IMG/VR virus record: IMGVR_UViG_3300034019_001953
Location: 1 to 64,000 of that record
Length of the DNA: 64,000 bases
Strand: one strand, 5' to 3'
DNA from: a virus
Within the stretch, counting starts at the first letter, position 1; every line of letters starts with the position of its first letter. Positions 31,826 to 39,848 of this stretch are shown here, one piece after another. Both the position numbers and the translations under genes were made by a program. The notes beneath the pieces are model-generated. The model was not told the origin of the DNA. It worked only from the letters and a program-made list of their open reading frames with translations, and made no database searches.

Positions 31826-33727
31826 TTAAATTTTTACAAATGGTTTAGTTATTCTTTGTTCATTATTAGCCATAACTAGCAAATATTTTCCTTGAGCTAG
31901 ATTTTTGGCGTTAATGGCTCTTGTGATTACGTTTGTAAAATCATCTGTTTTGAAATCTCCTAAGTCCATAACTTTTCTTCCTTGATAATCATAAACGTAA
32001 CCCTTCATCCAATAATTATTCGGAAATGTTACAGTCAACTCAAATTGTCCTGTGTTCGGATTGGGTCTAATTTCTGCAATCGGTTTTGAAAATGTAGGTA
32101 TTGGTCCTGCGGCTCTATAAGTCAAAACTATTCTTTCAGATGCTAATTCAATATTGAAGTGCTCTCCTTCAGAGTTAGAAGCATCCATTAGTTGTCTAAC
32201 AAAAACAAACGATGAGATATCTTCGCTTGGGTCTATTGGCGTAAATTTTAAATTAAAGGGGGTGGATAAACCACTTATCCCCCCCTTTTTTTGATTATTC
32301 ATTCCCCCGAATCTTATTATTCCAGTACGTTCATCATGTGTTACATATTGTAACCATTCGTTTGGAACTTTCGAGATAATTTCTGAAAATTTGACTTTGG
32401 TTGGTTCGTATTTCATTTCAAATTGTAATCCATAATTTACTAAACCATTTGTTGAAACGTTGAAGGGTACAAACATCGGTTGACCCACAGAGTAAGAATT
32501 TGGAATTTCAACAGTAAATCTTCCGGTGTAAATTGCTGCTCTTACGAGGTTACCGTTCGCATCGTAAACAGGAGAAGAGTGACTTCTATCCACATCACCT
32601 TGGATATAATACTTTAAATCAACAGTAATGTTTGAAGTTATTACAGTATCAAGAACAAAATTTAATCTTGAAGAGTAAGTAGTCCAATTTGTCCATTGAT
32701 TTGCACCCAAAGCCAAACTATCAAATTCGTTTTTTGTAAAAACTTTAATTAAACTATTTGTTGCTATTGGTCTTAGTCCTGAAACTGAAGCGTAAATACC
32801 ATATGGGTCACCACCATCAAATTTTTGATTCCAATTTATATCTCCAATCAAATAAGCTAAACCGTTTTGTAAATGTGTCCTCGGATAAGTTTGATTTAAA
32901 TCAGCGTTTATAAATTCGTTAAAAGATTTTACCGCATCGGTAATTGTGACTGAGTTATCTCTTATTGAAACCAAACTATCAGGATTGAATCTCAATTCAA
33001 TTTTATATCTTGTATATTCGTCGATATTATCAAGAGTATATAGACCTGTGTTTATGTTCGGTATTGTGGTTGAAACCAAGTTTCCTGTTGCGTTCTCATA
33101 ACAATAAAGAGTTGGGACCCATCCTCTTGATACTGCCGATGGAGGTAACCAAACTTTTCCAGAAATTGTTAGATTTCCGAGAAGTTTCACTCTCATAGTT
33201 CTGTTATTCAAAACAGCCACGTTGTCTCCGATTGTTATGCCATTTACATCAAACATTCTAGCCCAGTTAACATAAACTGAATCAGATTCGAAATTTGGTA
33301 TGACTGCGTTTATTTTGTATTTGTTATGTATGATATAACCGTTTGATAAAGCTGAAGCACCTGCGGGAACCACCAAGTAATTTCTTCCAACAGTCCAATT
33401 GGTGTCGGAAATATAGGTATAGTTCCCATTTGCGTAAGAGCTATATTTTTGATTTTCCCATGACCTATAGGAAATTTCTGCAGACCTACCATTCAGAGAA
33501 GCATCCACCGTTGTTTCAATATGAGTAAACAACCTTTTTTTATATTGCCAATCCACTTGGAAACTTCTTATATTATTTCCCGATGGTCTGAAATACCAAG
33601 CCACATCTAAAGTGTCTCCACGTCTCACAGTAGATAGTTGTTGGAAATGACCAATTTCGGGAGATTGTGCAAGTCCCAAAAACGGAATCGACAATAATGA
33701 AATAATTGATAAAATTTTTTTCATCAT
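31826..33727 (-). CDS. Secreted cohesin/dockerin protein, T9SS-like end
   Basis: 633 residues. Signal peptide 1-20 (IISLLSIPFLGLAQ). Residues 20-250 are beta-rich. Residues 295-320 (GDINWNQKFDGGDPYGIYAS) are dockerin-like. Residues 400-535 resemble a cohesin sandwich (GRFTVEIPNSYSVGQPMFVP; KYEPTKVKFSEI). Residues 552-633 match a type A T9SS sorting domain: IRPNPNTGQFELTV, YVYDYQGRKVMDL, the NLAQGKYLLVM strand and a final ITKPFVKI. Such a domain normally sends a host protein through the type IX secretion system to the cell surface. The phage would thus use the host's own exporter. Confidence 0.8.
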   Translation of the reverse strand: MMKKILSIISLLSIPFLGLAQSPEIGHFQQLSTVRRGDTLDVAWYFRPSGNNIRSFQVDWQYKKRLFTHIETTVDASLNGRSAEISYRSWENQKYSSYANGNYTYISDTNWTVGRNYLVVPAGASALSNGYIIHNKYKINAVIPNFESDSVYVNWARMFDVNGITIGDNVAVLNNRTMRVKLLGNLTISGKVWLPPSAVSRGWVPTLYCYENATGNLVSTTIPNINTGLYTLDNIDEYTRYKIELRFNPDSLVSIRDNSVTITDAVKSFNEFINADLNQTYPRTHLQNGLAYLIGDINWNQKFDGGDPYGIYASVSGLRPIATNSLIKVFTKNEFDSLALGANQWTNWTTYSSRLNFVLDTVITSNITVDLKYYIQGDVDRSHSSPVYDANGNLVRAAIYTGRFTVEIPNSYSVGQPMFVPFNVSTNGLVNYGLQFEMKYEPTKVKFSEIISKVPNEWLQYVTHDERTGIIRFGGMNNQKKGGISGLSTPFNLKFTPIDPSEDISSFVFVRQLMDASNSEGEHFNIELASERIVLTYRAAGPIPTFSKPIAEIRPNPNTGQFELTVTFPNNYWMKGYVYDYQGRKVMDLGDFKTDDFTNVITRAINAKNLAQGKYLLVMANNEQRITKPFVKI

Positions 33728-34215
33728 TCGAATAAATTTTTGATTAATGTCTCGCAGGATTTTTTAATCACATTTGAGACGGATTGTTGATTTATTTTAC
33801 CTCCTTCTGAAATTATCAACGTTGACATTGAAATTTCAGAAGATTTTTCAGTTACGACAGTTTCTTTAATTTTCTTTCCTGATTCATTTAATAATTTAGC
33901 TCTCACTCTCAATACTGTTTCATCATTTTCCTTGTGAATTACAGAGAAGCCCGTTTTGGTGTTCAAGACATCAAAAAAAATAAGTTCAATTTGTAATCTG
34001 TTATTAGCAAGATTACAACTATCAACCAATTCAAAATCTTTATCCTGAAGATATTCCAATAAAACATTTTTGAAGCCAAATGTTAGATTTCGATTACCCA
34101 ACATTTGTCCAATTTGTATTTTATTTTCTATGGAAGAAAGACATACTTTTCTATCTTGTGTAAAAGAAAAAATGGGTAATGAAAGCAATACAAATGCAAT
34201 AAGAAACTTTTTCAT
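33724..34215 (-). CDS. Short CsgG-like exported protein
   Basis: 163 residues. Signal peptide 1-19 (LIAFVLLSLPIFSFTQ). LTFGFKNVLLEYLQDKDFEL and LANNRLQIELIFFDVLNTKT correspond to the N-terminal half of the CsgG-like protein at 30236 (VGLGVANIVLEYLSDLNRF...). The end is a Ser-rich helix. It overlaps the start of the next gene by 4 bases. First gene of the exported-protein operon. Confidence 0.65.
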   Translation of the reverse strand: MKKFLIAFVLLSLPIFSFTQDRKVCLSSIENKIQIGQMLGNRNLTFGFKNVLLEYLQDKDFELVDSCNLANNRLQIELIFFDVLNTKTGFSVIHKENDETVLRVRAKLLNESGKKIKETVVTEKSSEISMSTLIISEGGKINQQSVSNVIKKSCETLIKNLFE

Positions 34216-34266
34216 TTTCTGTCAATAACTTGGTAATCATAAATATTCCATATCTAACTTATGGGA

Positions 34267-34273
34267 TATTTAT
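34267..34273 (+). promoter_or_regulatory. TATTTAT box before the PPK2 gene
   Basis: TATTTAT 12 bases before the GTG start of the PPK2 gene. The region is divergent with the exported-protein operon, which has its own TATTTAT on the minus strand near 34240. Confidence 0.5.
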
Positions 34274-34285
34274 AAAGAAAATTTT

Positions 34286-35389
34286 GTGCTAATTCACGAG
34301 GAAATTGAAAAAATAAAAATTGTAATGGGGATTTCTGAAGCAAAAAAAACTTCAAACGATGCCCCTTTTATGAACGTCAATCTAAGAAAAGTTGTTGATA
34401 CTCTAACCTTTCTGAAACTCTACAACAAAAAAATAGAAAATTTACTTTGGAAAATATCTAAATTGTCGGAGGACCGAATTATCGATTTTGAGATGGTGGA
34501 TAGAGGTTTAAGAAAAATTCTTCTCAAAAAAGGGGATAAAAAAAAGAATATTGAAGAATATTTCAGAAACATCCTTATCTCTTTGAAATTCAGAGAAAGA
34601 GGTGGTTATGGGGTCGAACCTGAAAGTGAAGATTATGAATTTGAACCCGAGGAACCGTCAATTTTACCTAAAAAGGTTTATAAGAAGGAATTATATTTTC
34701 TACAAATTGAACTAGTGAAGATGCAGGAATGGTTGAGAAAAACGGGAAAAACTGTGATTATAGTTTTCGAGGGTAGAGATTCTGCGGGTAAGGGTTCCAC
34801 AATCAAAAAATTTACAGAAAATTTAAATCCAAGATACTATAATGTAATTGCTTTAGGTATACCCAACCCCGAAGAAAGGAAAAATTGGTGGAATAGATAC
34901 CGAGACAAAATCAAACCAGGAATGATAAATTTCCTCGACAGAAGTTGGTATAATAGAGGTTTAGTCGAGCCTGTTATGGGATATGGTACCCCTGAAGAAT
35001 ATGAAGATTTCATGGAGAACGTTGAGGATTTCGAGAACGATTTGGTAAAAGAAGGAGATTATCTCTTTAAACTATGGTTTTCAATTGATAAAGAAACTCA
35101 AAAAAGAAGATTTCAGATGAGACAACAGTCTCCATTAAAATATTGGAAGTATTCCCCTAATGACGCTCAAATGCAAGATTTATGGGACAGATTCACAGAA
35201 TTCAAAGAAAAATTGTTTGATAAAACTTCAACAGTAAATCACCCGTGGGTAATTATTGATTCACAAGATAAAAGAATCTCAGGGTTGAATTCAATAAGAT
35301 ATGTTTTACAGAACATACCATATGAAGGTAAAAACGAAAAAGTTTTAGAGGGAGTTTATCCTGAAGTTTTAGCCGTTTTGAGGCCTTAA
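34286..35389 (+). CDS. ppk2: PPK2-family polyphosphate kinase with leader
   Basis: 367 residues, GTG start. The PPK2 core covers about 135-350: Walker A GRDSAGKGS (163-171), the arm YYNVIALGIPNPEE, FLDRSWYNRGLVEPVMG (Walker B region), EYEDFMENVEDFE, and the lid KRRFQMRQQSPLKYWKYSPN. PPK2 enzymes transfer phosphate between polyphosphate and nucleotides, often making ATP or GTP from diphosphates. About 130 residues precede the core: a leader-like start (EEIEKIKIVMGISE before Ala19, an I-S-E-A site) and a charged helical segment. I infer a virion-packaged or phage-modified kinase that could raise nucleoside triphosphates during infection. Confidence 0.92.
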   Translation: MLIHEEIEKIKIVMGISEAKKTSNDAPFMNVNLRKVVDTLTFLKLYNKKIENLLWKISKLSEDRIIDFEMVDRGLRKILLKKGDKKKNIEEYFRNILISLKFRERGGYGVEPESEDYEFEPEEPSILPKKVYKKELYFLQIELVKMQEWLRKTGKTVIIVFEGRDSAGKGSTIKKFTENLNPRYYNVIALGIPNPEERKNWWNRYRDKIKPGMINFLDRSWYNRGLVEPVMGYGTPEEYEDFMENVEDFENDLVKEGDYLFKLWFSIDKETQKRRFQMRQQSPLKYWKYSPNDAQMQDLWDRFTEFKEKLFDKTSTVNHPWVIIDSQDKRISGLNSIRYVLQNIPYEGKNEKVLEGVYPEVLAVLRP

Positions 35390-35577
35390 AAATCTTTGTT
35401 TATATCTCGTATGGACATCATCATCCATATGTCAAAAATTATGAACACTAATATGTGTTCAATTTCTGATATGGGTAAACTATTCTTATAATAACTCCGT
35501 TGGAATAACCACATGAATATTTTGTAACCACAATAAATTCTACAGAAAAGGAATAAAAATCCCACTAAATTTTTCAT
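35386..35577 (-). CDS. Small membrane protein, 63 residues
   Basis: Two hydrophobic stretches (LVGFLFLFCRIYCGYKIFMW; HILVFIIFDIWMMM). It overlaps the end of the PPK2 gene by 4 bases on the other strand. Function unknown. Confidence 0.45.
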   Translation of the reverse strand: MKNLVGFLFLFCRIYCGYKIFMWLFQRSYYKNSLPISEIEHILVFIIFDIWMMMSIRDINKDF

Positions 35578-35617
35578 AACTAAAAATAAAACTATTTATA
35601 TAAAAAAACAATTTTTT

Positions 35618-36244
35618 ATGGATAAACTGAAAACCCTAATAAAAGAGAGTTTAGAAGAATACTTGGACAGGTCTTTAGTGATGAAAGAAAATGTTGAAAT
35701 TTCTGATTCATTAAAATATCACATTGAAAACGGATTATCACTTACAAATAACATTTTTAGAGTTTATTCAGAGGGATATTTTAAATTGGTAAATGAGGTG
35801 AGAACTCTTTGGGAAAACGGTTCTATTGAATTAAATGAAGAAGATACATTGATGGTTGAATCAGACTTAGGAAAGAAGGTAAAAATAGACGGAGAGATAG
35901 TTTATTTGGATGCACCCTATATTTTAGAGGAATGGACAGAGGAAGAAATCATCGAAGAAGCCAAACACAGAGGTAAAAATGTAAAATTAAATAAACCTTT
36001 CAGAACACCGGGTGGTCCTAAGAAATTTGCGGTTTATGTTAAATCAAAAGGGGGTGGTGTTAAAAAAGTAACCTTTGGTGACCCTAAATTGAAAGTTAGG
36101 AATAGAAATAAAGGTGCTGCCAAATCTTTCAGAGCACGACATAGATGTGACCAAAAAAAGGATAGAACTACCGCTGGTTATTGGTCATGTAATGTTGGAA
36201 GATATGCAAAACAATTAGGTTTGGCTTCTAAAAATGCTTGGTGA
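35618..36244 (+). CDS. Phage head-type domain protein, leader-like start
   Basis: 208 residues. It begins MDKLKTLIKESLEEYLDRS; I-K-E before Ser10 could be a cleavage site. The C-terminal domain (about 125-208) is KPFRTPGGPKKFAVYVKSKG, KKVTFGDPKLKVRN, then KSFRARHRCDQKKDRTTAGY with WSC. This K-F-x-V-Y-V...F-G-D-P...F-R-A-R-H-x-C-D...Y-W-S-C pattern I recall from many T4-like phage proteins, often behind a short capsid-type leader. Exact function is unknown. TATTTATA lies upstream. Confidence 0.75.
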   Translation: MDKLKTLIKESLEEYLDRSLVMKENVEISDSLKYHIENGLSLTNNIFRVYSEGYFKLVNEVRTLWENGSIELNEEDTLMVESDLGKKVKIDGEIVYLDAPYILEEWTEEEIIEEAKHRGKNVKLNKPFRTPGGPKKFAVYVKSKGGGVKKVTFGDPKLKVRNRNKGAAKSFRARHRCDQKKDRTTAGYWSCNVGRYAKQLGLASKNAW

Positions 36245-36585
36245 TGGATGTCGAAAGAATAAAAAAATATTTACAAAATTATTTGGATTCAGTTGTAACC
36301 TCTAGAATCAAACAAGATTTACCAGAAGGTGAAGATGTCAAGTTTATTGTTCACGATATCCTAAAGGGAAGTTATAATCCTCCAATAATTCATGTTTTTA
36401 TTGATACTGAGCCTGAGTCTTTTGTGTCTAAAGGTTGGGATGTCCCACATAGAAAACATAAATCTGTAGAAAAAGATGTAGAAGATTTTTTCAAACTATT
36501 ATCTTTAGATAATAAGATAAAGGTACATTGGAACAAAAGACCCTTTTTCAGAAAAGGAAAACAGAGAAATGACTTTTCCATTTGA
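36244..36585 (+). CDS. Small phage-type protein, unknown
   Basis: 113 residues; the ATG overlaps the preceding stop (TGATG). It begins MDVERIKKYLQNYLDSVVTS, has IIHVFIDTE, a VEKDVEDFFKLLSLDNKI helix and a basic tail. It may be a distant relative of the protein at 6213. Function unknown. Confidence 0.6.
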   Translation: MDVERIKKYLQNYLDSVVTSRIKQDLPEGEDVKFIVHDILKGSYNPPIIHVFIDTEPESFVSKGWDVPHRKHKSVEKDVEDFFKLLSLDNKIKVHWNKRPFFRKGKQRNDFSI

Positions 36586-36835
36586 ACAAAATAAAACGGA
36601 ATCTGGGAAAATTATTAGAACTTTCTATCCTGATGTTGATACAGAGGAGTTGAAATGGCATCAAGATTTGAAAGACCGAAAAGTCACAATTGTTGAAGAC
36701 GGAGGGTGGTCTTTTCAAATTGATGATGGATTGCCGAACAAATTGTCCGTTGCCGAGCAAATCTTTATCCCAAAACTTGTTTGGCATAGAGTTATCAAAG
36801 GTACAGGAAAACTTATAGTTGAAATTGAAGAATAA
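36569..36835 (+). CDS. Cupin-like small protein
   Basis: 88 residues. The strands ELKWHQDLKDRKVTIVEDGG, WSFQIDDGLP, QIFIPKLVWHRVIKGTGKLI form a jelly-roll with two His (WHQD and WHRV) at places suited to a metal. It overlaps the preceding gene by 17 bases and ends at a terminator. The activity is unknown. Confidence 0.6.
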   Translation: MTFPFEQNKTESGKIIRTFYPDVDTEELKWHQDLKDRKVTIVEDGGWSFQIDDGLPNKLSVAEQIFIPKLVWHRVIKGTGKLIVEIEE

Positions 36836-36858
36836 AACCCACCATCAGGTTGGTTTTA
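36834..36858. terminator. Intrinsic terminator between convergent genes
   Basis: AAAACC-C-ACC, loop ATCA, GGT-T-GGTTTT. It can serve both the cupin-like gene and the convergent minus-strand gene. Confidence 0.65.
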
Positions 36859-36860
36859 TT

Positions 36861-37835
36861 TTACGCAATATCCGGTTGTTCGTAAATTGGAGGTGCAGTT
36901 TCAGTTACGAATAGATTTTGAATTTGGTTTTGATATGTCCTGTAATTTTGGGTTTCTTCGACAAATTCAATAGGAATGACTCTTGATTCAGTAGTCTCTT
37001 CAGTATAGTTTATACATTCTTGATGAACTTGTTCCTGTATTTCGGCGGAACATAAATTTTTGTTAGTTTCTTTAGATGAGAAAATTTTTCTCACTGTGGA
37101 AAACAAATAATCATCTACATCTAATAAAAGATAATCAACCCTGCTATCTTCAGCATTCCAAAAACTAAGTTCTTTTTCTCCATCCAAAGATTTATATCCT
37201 GCGAATTTATAACCTGAAATTTTATTGATGAAATAAACCAAAATACCCCGCCTCCAATACTTCTCGAAATATTGTTTTTCTCTACTGTAAGTTGTACACC
37301 ATCTTGTTGTTGCACCATATTTTGCGGAAGCGGCAAAGGTCAAAGGTCTGATAATAACCCACTTGTCGTCCTCATATTCTTTTATAATTTCACCCTCTAA
37401 ATCTTTAGTCCATTCTTTCATTGAAGCGAGTGCGATGGCTCCTCTGATTGAATCTAAATCATCGTATTTTAGGACATCTTTGTTTTCAATCAAACCCCTT
37501 TCCATATATTCCATAAATTGAGTGATTGAGTTTAGGTTGTCGTTGGTAAAATAATCAATCATATGGGTTATTACATAAATCTCGTTTGCATCTAAATCTT
37601 CCACGTCAAGTCCTGAAGAGGTCAATCTTGATTTGTATTCTTCGATTCGGGATTTTACTTCATTTTCATATTGATGATTTACGTCAAATCTTTTTGAAAA
37701 AATCTTACAAATTAGAGGTAAATATTTGTTTGATTTTGAAATGTCCAACCTTGTCATAATATCAAAAAAAGACAAGTTTAGATGAGGATACTTTTCTTTG
37801 AGTTCTTTTATACGAGACATGATATTTTTTTTCAA
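36861..37835 (-). CDS. Unknown phage protein, 324 residues
   Basis: It begins MKKNIMSRIKELKEKYPHLN; helical first half. Near 170-215 comes AASAKYGATTRWCTTYSREK followed by YFEKYWRRGILVYFIN, a W-C-T...Y...G-x-L-V-Y-F/V-I-N block that I recall from phage proteins of unknown function near PcfJ-like families. Then GYKFAGYKSLDGEKELSFWN. The C-terminal 80 residues are acidic and disordered. It ends at the shared terminator. Confidence 0.65.
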   Translation of the reverse strand: MKKNIMSRIKELKEKYPHLNLSFFDIMTRLDISKSNKYLPLICKIFSKRFDVNHQYENEVKSRIEEYKSRLTSSGLDVEDLDANEIYVITHMIDYFTNDNLNSITQFMEYMERGLIENKDVLKYDDLDSIRGAIALASMKEWTKDLEGEIIKEYEDDKWVIIRPLTFAASAKYGATTRWCTTYSREKQYFEKYWRRGILVYFINKISGYKFAGYKSLDGEKELSFWNAEDSRVDYLLLDVDDYLFSTVRKIFSSKETNKNLCSAEIQEQVHQECINYTEETTESRVIPIEFVEETQNYRTYQNQIQNLFVTETAPPIYEQPDIA

Positions 37836-37861
37836 ATGATAATCGAAAATTGAATTACAGT

Positions 37862-37892
37862 CAAAAAAAAAGAAGGTGAGTTATTCACCTTC
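37862..37892. terminator. Terminator of tRNA-Ser
   Basis: AGAAGGTGA-GTTAT-TCACCTTCT, with a long A run on its left (T run on the minus strand), directly after the tRNA. Confidence 0.85.
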
Positions 37893-37898
37893 TTTTAG

Positions 37899-37986
37899 CG
37901 GAGGCTCAGGGATTCGAACCCCAGTTACCCTCACGAGTAATTCAGTTTTCAAGACTGACGCATTCGACCGCTCTGCCAAACCTCCG
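37899..37986 (-). tRNA. tRNA-Ser (UGA)
   Basis: Acceptor CGGAGGT/GCCTCCG, long variable arm (type II), anticodon stem CAGTC...GACTG-like with loop TTGAAAA giving anticodon TGA, T-arm with GGTTCGAATCC. The discriminator base is C, where bacterial tRNA-Ser has G as a rule. No CCA encoded. Confidence 0.92.
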
Positions 37987-38017
37987 TTGGTTTTACAAAA
38001 CAATAATACTATATTTG
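37987..38017 (+). promoter_or_regulatory. Host-type promoter TTG-N20-TATATTTG
   Basis: TTG at 37987-37989, 20-base spacer, TATATTTG at 38010-38017, 4 bases before the ATG at 38022. Leaderless mRNA is predicted. Confidence 0.7.
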
Positions 38018-38021
38018 TGAT

Positions 38022-38447
38022 ATGAAAACAATATTTTTTATAATTTTTATTCTAACATTTCAGATTTCTTATTCACAAACATCTGACCTTCTTTATGTAC
38101 CTGAGGATAAATCTCTTATTGTTACCTACAACAATAATTCAGGAGTTGGTTTTTACGTAGGAGGTAGTTTTATCACATATTTTAGTCAACAGTTCGTCTA
38201 TACAAGACCAGTTGCTATTATAAACAGACTAGGTTTAAATTTAACTTATAAAAATAAAACCTCCGTTTTATTAGGAGCCTCGATAAATAAAAATTTTAAT
38301 TTATTAGATTTACAACCCGAGATGTGGTTAAAAATAAATCCTCTAAGAATTATTCTTAAAACACCTAAAGGGTTCGATTTATCGTTTGCTGTTGGATATT
38401 CACAGGACATCAAATATGGTCTCGGAATGTCAATAAACTATTGGTAA
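38022..38447 (+). CDS. Exported barrel-like protein
   Basis: 141 residues. Signal peptide 1-19 (IIFILTFQISYSQ). Then amphipathic strands with Tyr and Phe (SGVGFYVGGSFITYFSQQFV; LNLTYKNKTSVLLGASI; FDLSFAVGYSQDIKYGLGM) as in a small outer-membrane barrel. A host-type promoter with no leader suggests early expression, possibly to mask a receptor and stop superinfection. That role is inference. Confidence 0.65.
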   Translation: MKTIFFIIFILTFQISYSQTSDLLYVPEDKSLIVTYNNNSGVGFYVGGSFITYFSQQFVYTRPVAIINRLGLNLTYKNKTSVLLGASINKNFNLLDLQPEMWLKINPLRIILKTPKGFDLSFAVGYSQDIKYGLGMSINYW

Positions 38448-38458
38448 TATTTATCAGT

Positions 38459-39202
38459 ATGTATGTAAATTTTTTTAAAAAGATAATTGTTGGAAAACCT
38501 ATAATTGTTGGTACTTACCAATATAATTTTTTGGATGTAGTACCATATGAAGAAGGTCTTGAAGATACTCCTGCTTTTATTGTAAATGTTACAACAAAGA
38601 ATCCATTTCAATCTTATTGTAAACAAAAAATGTTGGACGATATCCAACAAATAATATACGATAAAATTAGATTGATTGGTTTAGATAATAAATTATCGTT
38701 TGGTTTGGATTTAGAATTTAACGGCATGGAGCCTTTGAGCGTTTTTGTAAGTCAGGAGGACAGAGAAAAACTCATTTTCCAATTAAACAAAAAACTAAAA
38801 TTTTTCAAATATAAGAATCAAAAAAAACAAGAAGTTGTTTTTGAGGTTGAATTTTCAGCATCGGAAAACTTTGTAAACGTCGAACGGAGTGATGAAATAT
38901 ATTTCAGTTTCGATTTGAATCTTAGACGTTTTGAAGTTGATGGTCAACCAATTCCTGTAATACAAAAATATGGGAATAGATTTAATGATTTTGCAACGAT
39001 GATTCAGCAAGAAATATGTTCAAATGATGATACATTTCGTGTTGAAATTGAAAATATAATTTATGATGTGATAGAACCATCTATGCAATTGACCTCAACA
39101 GAAATGTACTATGTTGCTAATTTTTTTGTTAGAAAAATAAATGGTGTTGAAGTAGAACAAAAATTCGGTGTTGACCCGGCAGACTATCCAGAATTTATTT
39201 AG
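38459..39202 (+). CDS. Unknown protein, 247 residues
   Basis: Start at 38459, after TATTTAT; in-frame ATG at 38441 is less likely. It begins MYVNFFKKIIVGKPIIVGTY. Mixed alpha/beta; FEVEFSASENFVNVER and a VEIENIIYDVIEPSMQL region. It does not show the leader. It converges with and overlaps the next minus gene by 8 bases. No family recognised. Confidence 0.6.
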   Translation: MYVNFFKKIIVGKPIIVGTYQYNFLDVVPYEEGLEDTPAFIVNVTTKNPFQSYCKQKMLDDIQQIIYDKIRLIGLDNKLSFGLDLEFNGMEPLSVFVSQEDREKLIFQLNKKLKFFKYKNQKKQEVVFEVEFSASENFVNVERSDEIYFSFDLNLRRFEVDGQPIPVIQKYGNRFNDFATMIQQEICSNDDTFRVEIENIIYDVIEPSMQLTSTEMYYVANFFVRKINGVEVEQKFGVDPADYPEFI

Positions 39203-39815
39203 AAATTCTGTTTTTTATTTGTAATAATAATTCTCTCAAAATTTCGGAAACGGCGAGAACTAATCCTGAACCTATAATTCTTGAAACAATCAAATCCAAA
39301 TTTTTTTCCAAATCTCCTGTTTTCAAAAAATCAACAATATCCATAACTATTGGGACTAGAAATCCGTAGGATACTATTTCTGAAATCGAACTCAAGCTGA
39401 TTCTCAACGACTGAATAAAATTCATGAAAGATTTTTTTAACTGCAATCCTACTGATAGAACTTTCTCAAAAGGTTCTTCCAAATTTTGATTTTTGATTTC
39501 TTCATGAATTCTTTTGAAATACTTTTTGTTATCGTAGAAGATTGCCGCCGCACAACCAATCAATATCAAAGCGGCTTGATTTTCATCTAATTGAAAATTT
39601 CCTGTTTTTATCAGTTGGTCCAATGGTAGGACCATTCCACCTAATGCCGCGCCCCATGTAAGTAATAATTTTGTGTTGATGGAATATTTTTTCTTTACAC
39701 GGTGTACAATATTTTTTGCAAAGGAATACATTTCCTTCATGTATTCGGAAAATTTCTCACTGTTGGTTTCCAACACTAATCTTCTAAATTGATTTTCAGT
39801 AATTACAAAATCCAT
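39195..39815 (-). CDS. Leader-bearing membrane protein
   Basis: 206 residues. The leader is MDFVITENQFRRLVLE, then Thr17. After a basic region (VHRVKKKYSINTK) come three hydrophobic segments (LLLTWGAALGGMVLPL; AALILIGCAAAIFY; EIVSYGFLVPIVMDIV) and a final LVLAVSEILRELLLQI helix. A membrane protein behind a capsid-type leader suggests a protein packed in the head and then inserted in the host membrane. TATTTAT precedes the start on the minus strand. Confidence 0.7.
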   Translation of the reverse strand: MDFVITENQFRRLVLETNSEKFSEYMKEMYSFAKNIVHRVKKKYSINTKLLLTWGAALGGMVLPLDQLIKTGNFQLDENQAALILIGCAAAIFYDNKKYFKRIHEEIKNQNLEEPFEKVLSVGLQLKKSFMNFIQSLRISLSSISEIVSYGFLVPIVMDIVDFLKTGDLEKNLDLIVSRIIGSGLVLAVSEILRELLLQIKNRISK

Positions 39816-39848
39816 AACAATAAATATACTCGTAGTATTTATTATAGT

